Below, piece by piece: positions 1-10,246 of a stretch of 64,000 nt of DNA. Source of the DNA: Phallusia mammillata (taxonomy: Eukaryota > Chordata > Ascidiacea > Phlebobranchia > Ascidiidae); contig QLIY01000906.1 in assembly GCA_003260075.1 (NCBI GenBank), positions 1-64,000 of the forward strand, written 5' to 3'. Within the stretch, counting starts at the first letter, position 1; every line of letters begins with the position of its first letter. The position numbers and the translations under genes were made by a program. The notes beneath the pieces were generated by a model. That model was not told the origin of the DNA, ran no database searches, and was given only the letters and a program-made list of their open reading frames with translations.

Positions 1-606
1 TCATACACCTAGAATATTCACAAACATTTGTAAATGCATTACACTTGGCAAATTAATTTTTTTGCAACGTTGCGAAATTTTGCAATCCATAAACTGAAGT
101 GAAGGGGGGGGGGGGCGTTATGTCTGGCAGCAACAGTGTATTCATACACCTAGAATATTCACAAACATTTGTAAATGCATTACACTTGGTAAAAATTTTT
201 TGCAACGTTGCGAAATTTTGCAATCCATAAACTGAAGTGAAGGATTTTAAATTGCTAACATCCGGCACATCACTTAAAAAGATTATGCTAAAAATTACAA
301 TATACGCCACTGAAAACAACATGGCTAAAGGATTGTGCATTGTTTCTGGCAGTTTTATTTTACAAACTGTCAACGAGAATAAAAAGATGCGTTTGGATGA
401 CCCTGCAAAAAAATGTGTTAAATTGTAATGAGTGTTTTTGAAAATTGTTAGATTTTGAATCAAGAAAATGTCTTAATGTTACATTGTTTTGAAAAATACA
501 CTGTGCTTGATTTCTAAGTTACTGTTACATTTTTACAAACTACCTCATTTTCAATTCTGCAGGTTTCATTGGAATCATTAGAAAAAAAGTTAAAATATTT
601 TAAACA
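1..606. other. Upstream spacer with duplicated contig end
   Basis: Bases 1-103 and about 145-238 are near-identical copies separated by a 12-G run (104-115; ten placeholder G plus two that belong to the flank, which reads gaagg in the second copy). No coding signal is seen. A pyrimidine-rich tract ending in ctgcag at 557-562 lies 44 bases before the first transporter ATG. It could be the 3' splice site of a leader intron or a spliced-leader acceptor (inference). Confidence 0.6.
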
Positions 607-2046
607 ATGAGCCCTAACGTTAAATACGAACCAATTGAAAGCACGTGGAAGTTGTACAAACGAAGATGGGTGTTTTTAATCGGACTTTTAATACTTCAAT
701 TCTTCGCTGGCATCTCGTTCAGCAGCTACGGTCAAATCAGTGACTTTTACGTTAAGTTCTTCAATGCGTCGCATGCACAAGTGGATTGGATCACCAACGC
801 AAGAAATATCAGCGCTATATTCATCACATTTCCACTCGCATGGTTAGTGTTCAAAGGAGTCGTCCGTTTGAGGTGTCTTATACTTATTGTTGCTGTATGT
901 TCCACGTCTGGGTTATTTCTTGTCACAATTTCACTACTGAGTCCACACTTTTTCCCATTCATTGTCATCGGCCAAGTGCTATGTGGCCTTTCCGAGACCG
1001 TAGGGATTGCAGTGCCATCTATATTTGCTGTGCTTTGGTTTCCAGAATCACAAGTAGGAACCGCCATCGCTATTAACATCATGGGTGTATGTATTGGCGA
1101 TGGAACAGGTTACCTATTGCCCCCAACTCTTGTATATACCAGCCACAAGTCAATCAACGCTACAGGCATTATTGTGGAGTCTCAAGATGACAGTGACTTT
1201 ATGGAAAAGAGTCAGCATTCACTTTTAATCATGTATGGTTCATTTTTAGCGATATCAGCAGTTGTTTCTGTTTTCTTCTTCATTTTTATCACCGACAAAC
1301 CACCCAGTCCGCCAACTACAGCACAGTATGTGAAAAACACGGCGCTTTATGTTCATCGATCCTTCTACGAGTTCCTTCAAGAAACCAAGTCACTCATCCT
1401 AAACCGCTCATACATCCTTATCTGCATTGTCGTGGGATTTGTTTTCCAGATTGTTCTTCTGGAAAACCTAATGATGTCAGAAATTATCAAAACAAGCTCA
1501 GTGGTCGACGATATAAATCCGGCAATTTTGAGTGGTTTTATAATGAGTTTGTATAGTATTGGGAGCACCATAGGGCTCGGCGTCGGAGGAAAAATAGTGG
1601 ACAAATGCAAACGTTACAAAATGTTAGCGATTGTAGGGACAACCATGCTTTTCCTTTCAACGGTTGGAATCGCTTTCGGTGTGCAGCATAAACACATGAT
1701 AACCTTATTAGTCTCCAACGGACTGTTCGGATTTTTCTCGGGTTCTACAGAAGTCGTAATCTTCGAAATAGCAACGCAACAGACTTACCCGAAAGATGAA
1801 ACTATGGTGAATACGTGGATGACGGGGATTCAAACTCTTATTGGATTTAGTTTAGGAATTTTTGGTCGTATCATTTTCACCGCATGGGGCAGTATTGGTG
1901 TGCTGGTATTTCAAAGCCTTTGTATTTTCGTTTGTATCATTCTCGTGTTTTGCGTTTCGTCGCGAAATCGCAGACTCGAAGTGAGCGACAGCGACCTCGC
2001 GTGGTCAGTTGATAGCGATCCCACAACACCACTGATTACCAACTAA
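607..2046 (+). CDS. FLVCR/SLC49-like major facilitator transporter, copy 1
   Basis: Intact single-exon frame of 479 codons encoding a 12-helix major facilitator protein of the plasma or an organelle membrane. The LYKRRW motif (residues 16-21) precedes helix 1. The VDWITNARN block (59-67), FPLAW (75-79), WFPESQVG (144-151), the post-helix-6 TDKPPSPP (229-236) and TYPKDE near 393 match the layout of vertebrate FLVCR1/2 (EKPRYPP and TYPE motifs there). FLVCR proteins move choline, ethanolamine or heme-linked substrates; the substrate here is unknown. Q123 and Q409 align with the two glutamines known from the FLVCR choline site. A sequon lies at N184 in the loop before helix 6. The start is supported by alignment with sister copies, which begin 9-30 residues before KRRW. 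There are no introns, unlike vertebrate FLVCR genes. Confidence 0.9.
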   Translation: MSPNVKYEPIESTWKLYKRRWVFLIGLLILQFFAGISFSSYGQISDFYVKFFNASHAQVDWITNARNISAIFITFPLAWLVFKGVVRLRCLILIVAVCSTSGLFLVTISLLSPHFFPFIVIGQVLCGLSETVGIAVPSIFAVLWFPESQVGTAIAINIMGVCIGDGTGYLLPPTLVYTSHKSINATGIIVESQDDSDFMEKSQHSLLIMYGSFLAISAVVSVFFFIFITDKPPSPPTTAQYVKNTALYVHRSFYEFLQETKSLILNRSYILICIVVGFVFQIVLLENLMMSEIIKTSSVVDDINPAILSGFIMSLYSIGSTIGLGVGGKIVDKCKRYKMLAIVGTTMLFLSTVGIAFGVQHKHMITLLVSNGLFGFFSGSTEVVIFEIATQQTYPKDETMVNTWMTGIQTLIGFSLGIFGRIIFTAWGSIGVLVFQSLCIFVCIILVFCVSSRNRRLEVSDSDLAWSVDSDPTTPLITN

Positions 2047-4419
2047 GTACTTACGAATAATTTGTTATGTTTTACCGTCGTTTTCGTTAACATGTCGACG
2101 ATGTGTTTTCCTAAACTTTTCGCTCTAAACGTTAACAGTATTATCTTTTTTGTTTTTGGAAAATATCTTAAATGCAAATACATCAGAAACAGAAAAGATC
2201 AACATAAATTCATAACTGGGATCAACCCTGAAACGTTCAAGCAGCCAAGCGATCACAGGACACGCATACATAAATATATACATCATAGTACGCCAGGCCT
2301 TTATTATACTGAACACCGAAAGCAGTTATTTTTGTCTTAACGATACTGTGGCCAATGGAGTTACAATTTATATCTTTTATTCCGGGAATCACTAGTTTCT
2401 TATTGTAGCTTGAAACCAGGACAGTTTTAGTACAACTTTTGCTGCTCAGTGATATTATATAACTAAAGTAATAACAAAAGCAATACACAAAACCGATTGA
2501 AGATACGCCATGGCTGCAATGCGAAAGAGTTCAAAACAAACTGTAACAACAATGCTGTGTTAAGCTACTATCCCGGATGTAACCTTTCGGTAAAAAGTTT
2601 TTTTTTATATAAGTGTTGAAAGAGTATAGAGGCTATTAGTCCAGCTGAGTGGATGGGTATAAAATGTAAAGTAATGGATAAGTTTTATTTTACAAAATCT
2701 GTAGTGTGGTATGCCTTAAAATTACATTTGTTAAGTCAAGGATCATTGTGGCAATTTATTGAGATAAACTACAATTGTCTTAAAACATTAGCAACGAATG
2801 CGTAACTCAATTTCAACTAACGGTCCAAAACTATTTTACTTTACACCCTGTATCGACAGAATGAAACGACGCCTGGAACAATTGATTTTTAGCGGAAAGC
2901 AAGTTATGCCGAACCAAAACTGTTTCCTTGTGGGTAGCTTTCTTGCTATTTGCTTCGATAAACTAATCTTTTTTTTTCTTTGTGTATCCCAGTTTAAAGA
3001 ATATTGTCTATAGTAAGTCTTGTATGTTTTACCGTATGTTGTTAAAACGTAACCTGGCTTGGTTAAAAATACATCAAAATGCCTTTTTTTGTCATGTCTT
3101 TTAGTCTAAGCCAGTGGTTCTCAATCTTTCGTGGACCGTGCCCCACTAAAAGTAACTTTTGGGCCTCGTAGCCCCCTCCACTAACCCTGTAGGACCTGTG
3201 GCCCCTTCAAAAATGTAAATGGCAATCTCGTGTTGGAATTTGGTACTAATTTCGAATTTGAACAGGTCTAATAGAGTAAACAAGAATCCGTAATTGTGAA
3301 AAACCTCAATATAGACAAATAGTATGTGAACTAGTCGATTAAATTAGGGAATAAAGTTAAAAAGGAAATGGCTTTTAGTGGGGGGGGGGTATGGCCTCCC
3401 TGGGGGGCCATGGGCCCTGGTTGAGAACCACTGGTCTTAGCAAATGGCTTTGTTTGCTATTGCCGAGTTTAAGGCTGATCCCAGGATCCCAGGAGGAGAT
3501 TGGATTTCTTTACTGGTGTGGAATTTCTAACTTTTTGATCTAATTTTATTAAACATCAAGAAGTGTAAGAACTAAAATGTATACAGTCATATAAACGGGT
3601 TTATTCAGAAGCATCGCACGCATAAAAGTTGCTTTGTAGGCATTGTGTGGATTTGGGGGTTACAAAACATGTGTTTATGAACGATTAAACACGTGAAACT
3701 CTTTTTAATTTTTTTAGGTCATGCTCGGGCTTGTGTTTTTTTAAATACGAATAAGGATTAAACTCGTACTATGCTACATTTGTCGGGTAAAATTTCTTTT
3801 TTCGTTTACCTTGTGTTTCAGGTTTGTTGAAAAGGTTATATTTCACTATGACATAAACTTACCTCACATTGTTGATATTGAATTTTCTTGCTAACTGCAA
3901 TCAACAATTATTAATCTTTGTTGTTTTGTGCAGTTCGATTAAACATATTAAACTTTAACCATGGCCCAAACGAGAATTGCTCTAGTTCAAAATGTAAACG
4001 GACCAGCTCATAGATCAGCTAATACTTTCAAAGTGTTACTAAGCTGTTTGTAGTTGTTCAGATCGCTATGTCACAAGTTATGCTGTTTCCGGATTAAAAC
4101 TTTGCTTTCTATTGTTGTTTTCATCCTCCATTGACCCCTTTAAGCGGGCACCACCGCAGTCATGTGACGAAAATCGTTGGTATTAAAAACATTTTGTAAA
4201 CACAAAACAAAGATCAAATGAGAAAAGGGCAAGTAAGGCAAATGGTAGAATGCAAAACTGCTATATATAAGGTAACCGACAGAGTTGCTGAGTTAAAATA
4301 GAAGAATTAAATATTACTCGGTTGGTGAAAAGAAAAGTGGCAAATATTATCTTCTTTGCAAAGGTTTGAAAACTCTAGCCAAGAGACATATAGCTTGACC
4401 AAAGGTTTAACTTAACAGA
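2047..4419. other. Spacer between transporter copies 1 and 2
   Basis: No convincing long gene. It contains a hAT-type element (listed separately) and a short frame at 3961-4053. That frame encodes 30 residues starting MAQTRIALVQ, sits in a good start context (taaccATGG) and follows an acceptor-like tgtgcag at 3927-3933. It could be a small peptide, a leader exon or chance. The remainder is AT-rich without recognised content. Confidence 0.45.
3112..3433. mobile_element. Non-autonomous hAT-type element (cagtggttctcaa family)
   Basis: Terminal inverted repeats cagtggttctcaa and ttgagaaccactg bound a 322-bp non-coding unit. It is flanked by 8-bp direct repeats gtctaagc and gtcttagc (7 of 8 match), the size expected for hAT transposases. 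A run of 11 G at 3379-3389 inside it is probably a gap placeholder, so the true length is uncertain. No transposase is encoded. Confidence 0.8.
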
Positions 4420-5850
4420 ATGGAAAATGAAATAGGAAATGGGAAAGTGGAAAGAGATGTCCAGGGCCCAATCTTGTACAAACGAAGATGGGCATTTCTT
4501 TTCGGGCTCTCCATTTATCAGTTTTTTGGCGGAATCTCATTTGCTAGTTATGGTCAAATAAGTAGCTTCTACGTTCAGTTCTTCAACGCCTCGCATGCAG
4601 AAGTGGATTGGATCACCAACGCAAGGAATATCAGCGCTATATTCATCACGTTTCCTTTAGCTTGGATGATTTATCAAGGCAAGTTAGGATTAAGAAAACT
4701 GGTTCTAATAATTTCAGTGAGTTCAACGCTTGGACTTTTCCTGGTCACCCTGTCATTAGTAGATCGTTCACTGTTTGTTCTGATTGTGGCCGGACAAATT
4801 CTATGCGGACTTTCGGAGTCTGTTGCAGTCGCTGCACCTTCCACTTTTGCTGCTTTGTGGTTCCCAGAAAACCAAGTGGGGTCGGCAATAGCGTTTAACG
4901 TTATTGGGATTTGCTTTGGCGATGGGACAGGTTACACTTTGCCATCCGTTCTCACAGCGCCGTCTAACCAAACTTTGACAGATGGAACTAATCTAACATT
5001 AAATGAACTGGCATCAGGGCAACTTGGATTGCGCAACATGTACGGTACCTTTCTGGTTATATCCGCTGTTGTAACAATATTCTTGGCGATTTTTTTCACT
5101 GATAAACCTCCCACACCACCAACATTTGCTCAAGAGCTAAAGAACTCGGACTCTCAGGAACCTAGAACGTTAAAATTGTTTATGCGAGAGACAAAACTGC
5201 TTTTTACCAATCCATCTTATGTTATGATATGCGTGGTCATTGGGCTTATATTCCAATTGGCATTGATTGAAAATATGATGATGTCTGAAATTATTGCCAC
5301 AACTGGATTGCCATTCAATGGTACTTCGGATCAACTCAGCGGTTACGTTATGGCTATGTTCAGTATAGGAGGAATCCCGGGAATGCTTATCGGCGGAAAA
5401 CTCGTAGACCGATGCAAAAGATTCAAACTTCTTTCTATCTTCGGAAACACAACTGTACTTCTTTCAACATCAGCACTTGCTGTAAGCGTTTTGTTGAAAA
5501 ACTCTGTTGGAATGTTTGTAAGCAATGCATTGTTTGGTTTCTTTACCGGTACAGTAAGCGTTGTTTTGTTCGAAATGGCCACACAGCTGACTTATCCAGT
5601 GGACGAGACACTGGTCAACACTTGGATGACCGGCATTCAAATGACCATTGCTCTATTCCTTGGACTTTTCGGGAGGCTTACCTTTGATAACTGGGGAAGT
5701 GGAGGGGTGCTATTCTTTCAGTGCGCTTGTGTGGTGTTTGCTTTATTTTTATGCTGTTTGGTTTCCTCGAGAAATCGCAGACTGGAAGTTGGTTCCAGAG
5801 ATGAGGAAAATCAACATACTATGCATTCACCTTTAATCCCTTCACATTGA
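4420..5850 (+). CDS. FLVCR/SLC49-like major facilitator transporter, copy 2
   Basis: Intact single-exon frame of 476 codons with the same 12-helix plan as copy 1. LYKRRW is at about residue 22, followed by GISFASYGQIS in helix 1, VDWITNARN, FPLAW, the helix-4 segment with GQILCGLSE (glutamine retained), WFPENQVG, TDKPPTPP after helix 6, GGKLVDRCKRFK between helices 8 and 9, TYPVDETLVNTWMTGIQ near helix 11 and the C-terminal SSRNRRLE. Acidic and polar residues and several sequons (NQT, NLT) fall in the loop between helices 5 and 6, consistent with a luminal or extracellular face. It has the same orientation as copy 1, 2.4 kb downstream. A possible polyadenylation signal aataaa is at 6122-6127. 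Substrate unknown. Confidence 0.9.
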   Translation: MENEIGNGKVERDVQGPILYKRRWAFLFGLSIYQFFGGISFASYGQISSFYVQFFNASHAEVDWITNARNISAIFITFPLAWMIYQGKLGLRKLVLIISVSSTLGLFLVTLSLVDRSLFVLIVAGQILCGLSESVAVAAPSTFAALWFPENQVGSAIAFNVIGICFGDGTGYTLPSVLTAPSNQTLTDGTNLTLNELASGQLGLRNMYGTFLVISAVVTIFLAIFFTDKPPTPPTFAQELKNSDSQEPRTLKLFMRETKLLFTNPSYVMICVVIGLIFQLALIENMMMSEIIATTGLPFNGTSDQLSGYVMAMFSIGGIPGMLIGGKLVDRCKRFKLLSIFGNTTVLLSTSALAVSVLLKNSVGMFVSNALFGFFTGTVSVVLFEMATQLTYPVDETLVNTWMTGIQMTIALFLGLFGRLTFDNWGSGGVLFFQCACVVFALFLCCLVSSRNRRLEVGSRDEENQHTMHSPLIPSH

Positions 5851-6924
5851 GAGTTCGCTTATTTCATCTCGATTAACGATTGTTAATTTGGAATATTTGT
5901 AAAATATAAATTGTAGGAAAATTATAACCCAAAACGACGAGACATGATTTAATATTTAAATGTTCCGGCAAATCCTTATCCCATCATGAGTGATATGAGG
6001 CCCCATGTCAAAAGCGTTTAAAAACTATAATATCTCTTTATAAGTCTATTTGGGTCGTTATTTTCCTCATTAAAGTTATGATCAGAGCCGTGTATAGTGT
6101 TAAAAATATTCTGTTATTATCAATAAAACGAAAACTAGTTTTAATTGATTGTTGTTTATTTTTTGTGTACATCAACGAACGACGTCAAAGGCCACCTCAA
6201 ATGCAATACAAAACAAATTTAATTTTGTTTTTGTTTAACTAAAATTTATCATTATTTCAAGAAATGGCGTCATAGTGTTACGTTTTTGTTTTTATTTCGT
6301 AAAATATCTCAGCATTTTCTTTTTAAGTTTTACTGTTGTTTTTGATTGTTTGTGTCAAAATAAAAGTGATGACTATTGCAGTTATTTAGGTCTAAATCTA
6401 AGCTGTTTAACAGAATGGCTAACACATCAACAGATTTTTGACCAGTGGTGATTAAACTTTTTAGGGGTACGCTACTTTAACAAAAACTTTGTCGTAAACT
6501 GCGTGGTTGAATCCTTAATATTGAGTATTGAGTTAAATTCGGGTAATGAAATGTTGATTGCCTTTCTGCTATTAAACCCACACTAAAGACAAGGGGTGTC
6601 ATATTAATTAGGCAAAAATGTTGTTTTAGGGATTTAACAACTGATACTAACTGACACTTATAAAGAGAAAAACGTAAATTATTTTACTACCGAAACCTCA
6701 AGTGCTTAACATTGACTAGACTTTTTTGCCGTTACAAACAAAGTTCTCATTGTGTTTGAAGTACTTTTAAAATAGTTAAAATAAGTCCATTGTGTTAAAT
6801 TATGTACATAAGTCTGATCAAAAACATGCAACAACCTACTAAAATGCCCCTTAAAAGTCAAGCACGGAACGATATCACAAACAAATCAAATACGAAAACT
6901 ATAAATAAAATCACGGCGTAAGTA
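5851..6924. other. AT-rich spacer
   Basis: About 1.1 kb of AT-rich DNA between copy 2 and a decayed copy. I see only a candidate polyadenylation signal for copy 2 and no gene, RNA or clear repeat. Confidence 0.5.
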
Positions 6925-7830
6925 GGGGGTATGATTACTGTTGATTGCATTTTCTCCTTTCACCATCTCCAATCTTCGATTGTGAGTTTAAACAAAACAA
7001 CTTAAAAACAATTTTGCGGTTGCGCATGCGCACTGAAGGGGGGGGGGTGTATGATTACTGTTGATTGCATTTTCTCCTTTCACCATTTCCAATCTTCGAT
7101 TGTGAGTTGAAACAAAACAACTTAAAAACAATTTTGCGGTTGCGCATGCGCACTGAAAGGAAATGGCTTCCCCTAAGGCTTCCCCAAATGTTAAATACAA
7201 GCCTTCCCAACTAATTTGCAGCTTGAATCTCAAACATTAAAGTTGTAACCAGAGTTTCGTCAATTGGATAAGTTATCTGGGTTATCATTTCAAAGAAACT
7301 TACACAAATAAAGTAAAACTAAAAGTCCAACATTGCGTTGTTAACAAAAATCCATGCTGCGGTCTTGAAAAATAACGCTTATAGCAATATGCTATTGCCG
7401 TTACAAAAATTGATGCATTTCCAATGCAAGTTGTTTCTATCGTTTACAACGGTCTACAACTTTGCCTCCAATGACGAGACCCGGTAAACCTCCCAAACTA
7501 AACATGCTCATATCCGCCCAATGTAACAAGTAACAAAGTTTGTGATAAATCAAAGTCAGTCATGATTTCAGACATCATTAAATTTTCTGGCATAAAAGTT
7601 AAAGCCCAAAAGAATACTAATTAATATGTGTGACGGATTAGTGAAAAGTTGTTTAATCACTTTGTAAAACTTGTTTAATGTTCTATCCACTTGAAGATCT
7701 CTGCTCTTCCGCTCTTGAGCTGTCGTGGGTAGAGCTGCCGGTTTGTCAGTTAAAAATATCATCGTCACTACAGCTGATACAGCAAAATACGAGTTGCTTA
7801 TTTCGTACAAAACAATTACCAAACCATGTT
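6925..7830 (-). pseudogene. Decayed FLVCR/SLC49-like copy, closest to copy 4
   Basis: Read on the minus strand, 7822-7568 gives the helix 6 to helix 7 part, including DKPAALPTTAQERK, DLQVDRT and LFTNPSHILI. These match copy 4 (13446-14834), which has TAQERK and DLQVDRT at the same place, better than any other copy. From 7560 to 7200 only broken fragments remain, in changing frames (GNASIFVT is recognisable). The end FQCACATAKLFLSCFV and HNRRLEMVKGEN lies at 7190-6950. It is present twice (about 6930-7037 and 7048-7160) around a 10-G gap at 7038-7047. The N-terminal third was not found. The frame disruptions lie outside the gap, so this is a true pseudogene. Confidence 0.8.
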
Positions 7831-7909
7831 AGATTTTTTAGCCGATCTCTGTTAAGTTAGCTTAAGTAGTGGTCACGTATTTTTGTTTCGGTAAACTCTT
7901 GCTTAACAA

Positions 7910-8272
7910 ATTAAATCTAAATATGGAAACAGGTTTCAAAGAAGCAGAATCAGTCGATAATACTTAAGGAAATATATTTCGCCTATTGGGATCGTCAGTT
8001 TCAGTAAAACCATACATTAAACCAACAATAAAATGAAGATAAAACAACAATTAGCTAAAACCACGACACAGAACCCAAACCATTTCAGGGGGGGGGGGCA
8101 TTAAAACAACAATTAGCTAAAACCACGACACAGAACCCAAACCATTTCACAGGTGGACAGTGCCGGATTAAGGGTCTGTTGGCCTGTAGGCACATTTTAT
8201 AAATGGTCCGAAAATCACGGTTGACAACTAAAAAAATTATAATTATCAGTGTTGCCAAATCATTGTCACAAA

Positions 8273-8354
<82 letters not shown>

Positions 8355-8700
8355 GCGCGTATGGGTCTAGCAAGCAACGTTGCCAGAAACCAGCACACAA
8401 ATCGAGTGTTATCAAACAGACGGTTGAAACGTGATGAAATCTTTGTTGTTGTTTTGTTGTGCTGAGTTTTGTTCCTGCAGAATGTTTTTGCGTTGTGCCT
8501 TCCGCCGCTTCTTATCTTTTGTTCCGCACGCACGTTGTCTTAGGTTTGTCGTTTTTATGCCATCATTCTATTGTTGTTTTAATGCATGGTTTTAGAGAAA
8601 CTGACGAGGCCAACAGGCGAAATATACATTTTTTTAAGTATTATCGACTGATTCTGCTTCTTTGGAAACTTGTTTTCATATTTAGAGTTATACTTGAAAA
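7910..8700. repeat. Diverged inverted repeat around an unsequenced gap
   Basis: The segment near 7920-8045 (aagaagcagaatcagtcgat, tttcgcctattgg, aaaaccatac) reappears in reverse complement at about 8690-8535 (atcgactgattctgcttctt, ccaacaggcgaaa, atggtttt). The arms are about 130-160 bp with scattered differences. The centre includes the 81-base gap. It may be an inverted segmental copy or the arms of an unidentified element. Confidence 0.6.
8158..8272. mobile_element. Partial element of the cagtgccggattaa family, cut by a gap
   Basis: Begins cagtgccggattaagggtct and continues with the same interior as the complete 185-bp copy at 49453-49637, in reverse orientation (gccaaatcattgtcaca). It ends exactly where the 81-G run starts, so its other end lies in missing sequence. 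Confidence 0.7.
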
Positions 8701-9527
8701 AAGACAGTGATCGTCAAGTATGCTGCCTGTCAGAGGGTCAGATGTCGCGCAATCAAAAGATTCTAAATTACAAATTAAAAACCTTCAACATAAAATTATC
8801 GACTAGGCATTCTTACAGTGAAACTATATGTTGTATTTGTTTTAACCTTTGGCTTTTTGTTTTTCTATCTGTTTTACGTTTGTTAATTTTCATTACTACC
8901 CCGTTTCTATTTAATCAAGTTCGTTTCGATCGCAACCACTGACTAAGCGCGTAGCCTTAATTATAGACACCTACACCTTTTCTTTAGGCATAATTTAAAA
9001 TCAGGCGTGGCTTTTTTTCCTTGACGATTGCCTAACGAGAGAGCGGTGTTAATCTTTTTGGTTGGCACTTCAGCGACTTGTTCCGTTTTGTGGAAACCTT
9101 GTTTCCAGTTGGTCACGTTTTTATCAGTTTAAAAAGTGCAAACTGCGCAAAACTCTGTTACTTGTATCGCGCCTTTCAGATTGCTTTCAGGAAAAGTACA
9201 AAAGTTCAGATCTGCTTATCAGCCTCTGTTTCTGCGAAAACATTAAGGGCAGCACGAGGTCTATTAGAGCAGTGCCCTTTACGCAAACATTAGCGCTACA
9301 TGTTTCTTGGAAAAGATTAAAAAAACATGTTAGGTTTCCAGCTGATTTCTGACATATTAAAAATCCATCTCCTATGCAACATTGTCGGCAAAACAATTTT
9401 GCAATGTAACAGTAACAATGTTTTGTTGTTGCCTAAAATCGCTATGTAATGTGGTGCCGTAATTAACAACTAGATTTTGGTTGGGTGTAACTATATGTTT
9501 TAGTTTTAGGTAACTTATGTTTGCGTT

Positions 9528-9903
9528 GGTGGTACCATACATATGTTTATGGCAACCCAGAGTAACTACGAATAACTTGGCTTTTTATCACACTCATACC
9601 AAGAACAAACATTATTATATAACAACTGAATCTTAGGTACACAAGACACGGACTTAAATAGTAGCATTAATAAAAATCAAATTGCCAAGGATATAGAATA
9701 AAACGTACTCATTTTATCAAACAGACGTTTATTTCTATATCGTTGGCAATTTGATTTTTATTAATGCTACTATTTAAGTCCGTTTCTTGTGTATCTAATA
9801 TTCAGTGGTTACATAATAATGTTTGTTCTTGGTATGAGTGAAATAAAAAGCTAAGTTATTTGTAGTTACTCTGGGTTGCCATAAACATATGTATGGTACC
9901 ACC
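9528..9903. mobile_element. Foldback element with about 170-bp inverted arms
   Basis: Left arm about 9528-9699 and right arm about 9732-9903 are near-perfect reverse complements. Paired landmarks are ggtaccatacatatgtttat with ataaacatatgtatggtacc, caaattgcca with tggcaatttg, and gatatagaa with ttctatatc. The loop is about 32 bases. Transcribed across, it would form one long hairpin. There is no coding content and I found no convincing target duplication. Confidence 0.85.
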
Positions 9904-10246
9904 CAAATTATTATTTATTGGATCCCAAATTTCTCACCACTAGACTATTGTCTTGTTATGTCGAAAATCGTGTTACGCCGACGTGTAATATCAATCCGGT
10001 TACAGGATGACATGACTTTAGTCCTGAAAACATTCATTCATAACTCCATCCAAAATAAGCTGCAGTGCAAAAATCGTGTGGTTTTGTGGTCGTAATTTAT
10101 ATTTCAAAGTTTTGAGTGTGTAAACATTACATGGAAACGTTTCAATTTGTCAGTGTTTTCTTATGCAGCTTGACAACTTTAAACTGCTAGTGAAGGCATT
10201 TTAAACCACGTATAGGCAAAGTGGTGTTTGTAGTTTATTGTAAAGT

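Larger units (their letters stand above)
7831..10246. other. Spacer with gaps, an inverted repeat and a foldback
   Basis: No gene recognised. It contains a duplication around a gap at 8088-8098 (aaaacaacaattagctaaaacc on both sides) and an 81-G gap at 8273-8353. It also holds a diverged inverted repeat (about 7910-8045 against 8535-8700) and the foldback at 9528-9903. The long glycine or proline frames at 8246-8533 are translations of the G-run and are not genes. Confidence 0.6.

Noticed and set aside
747..1082. Minus-strand frame opposite transporter copy 1
   Set aside because: It is a shadow of the conserved plus-strand coding sequence; similar shadows appear opposite the other copies at the same place.
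8246..8533. Poly-proline or poly-glycine protein
   Set aside because: It is a translation of the 81-G run, which behaves as an unsequenced gap.
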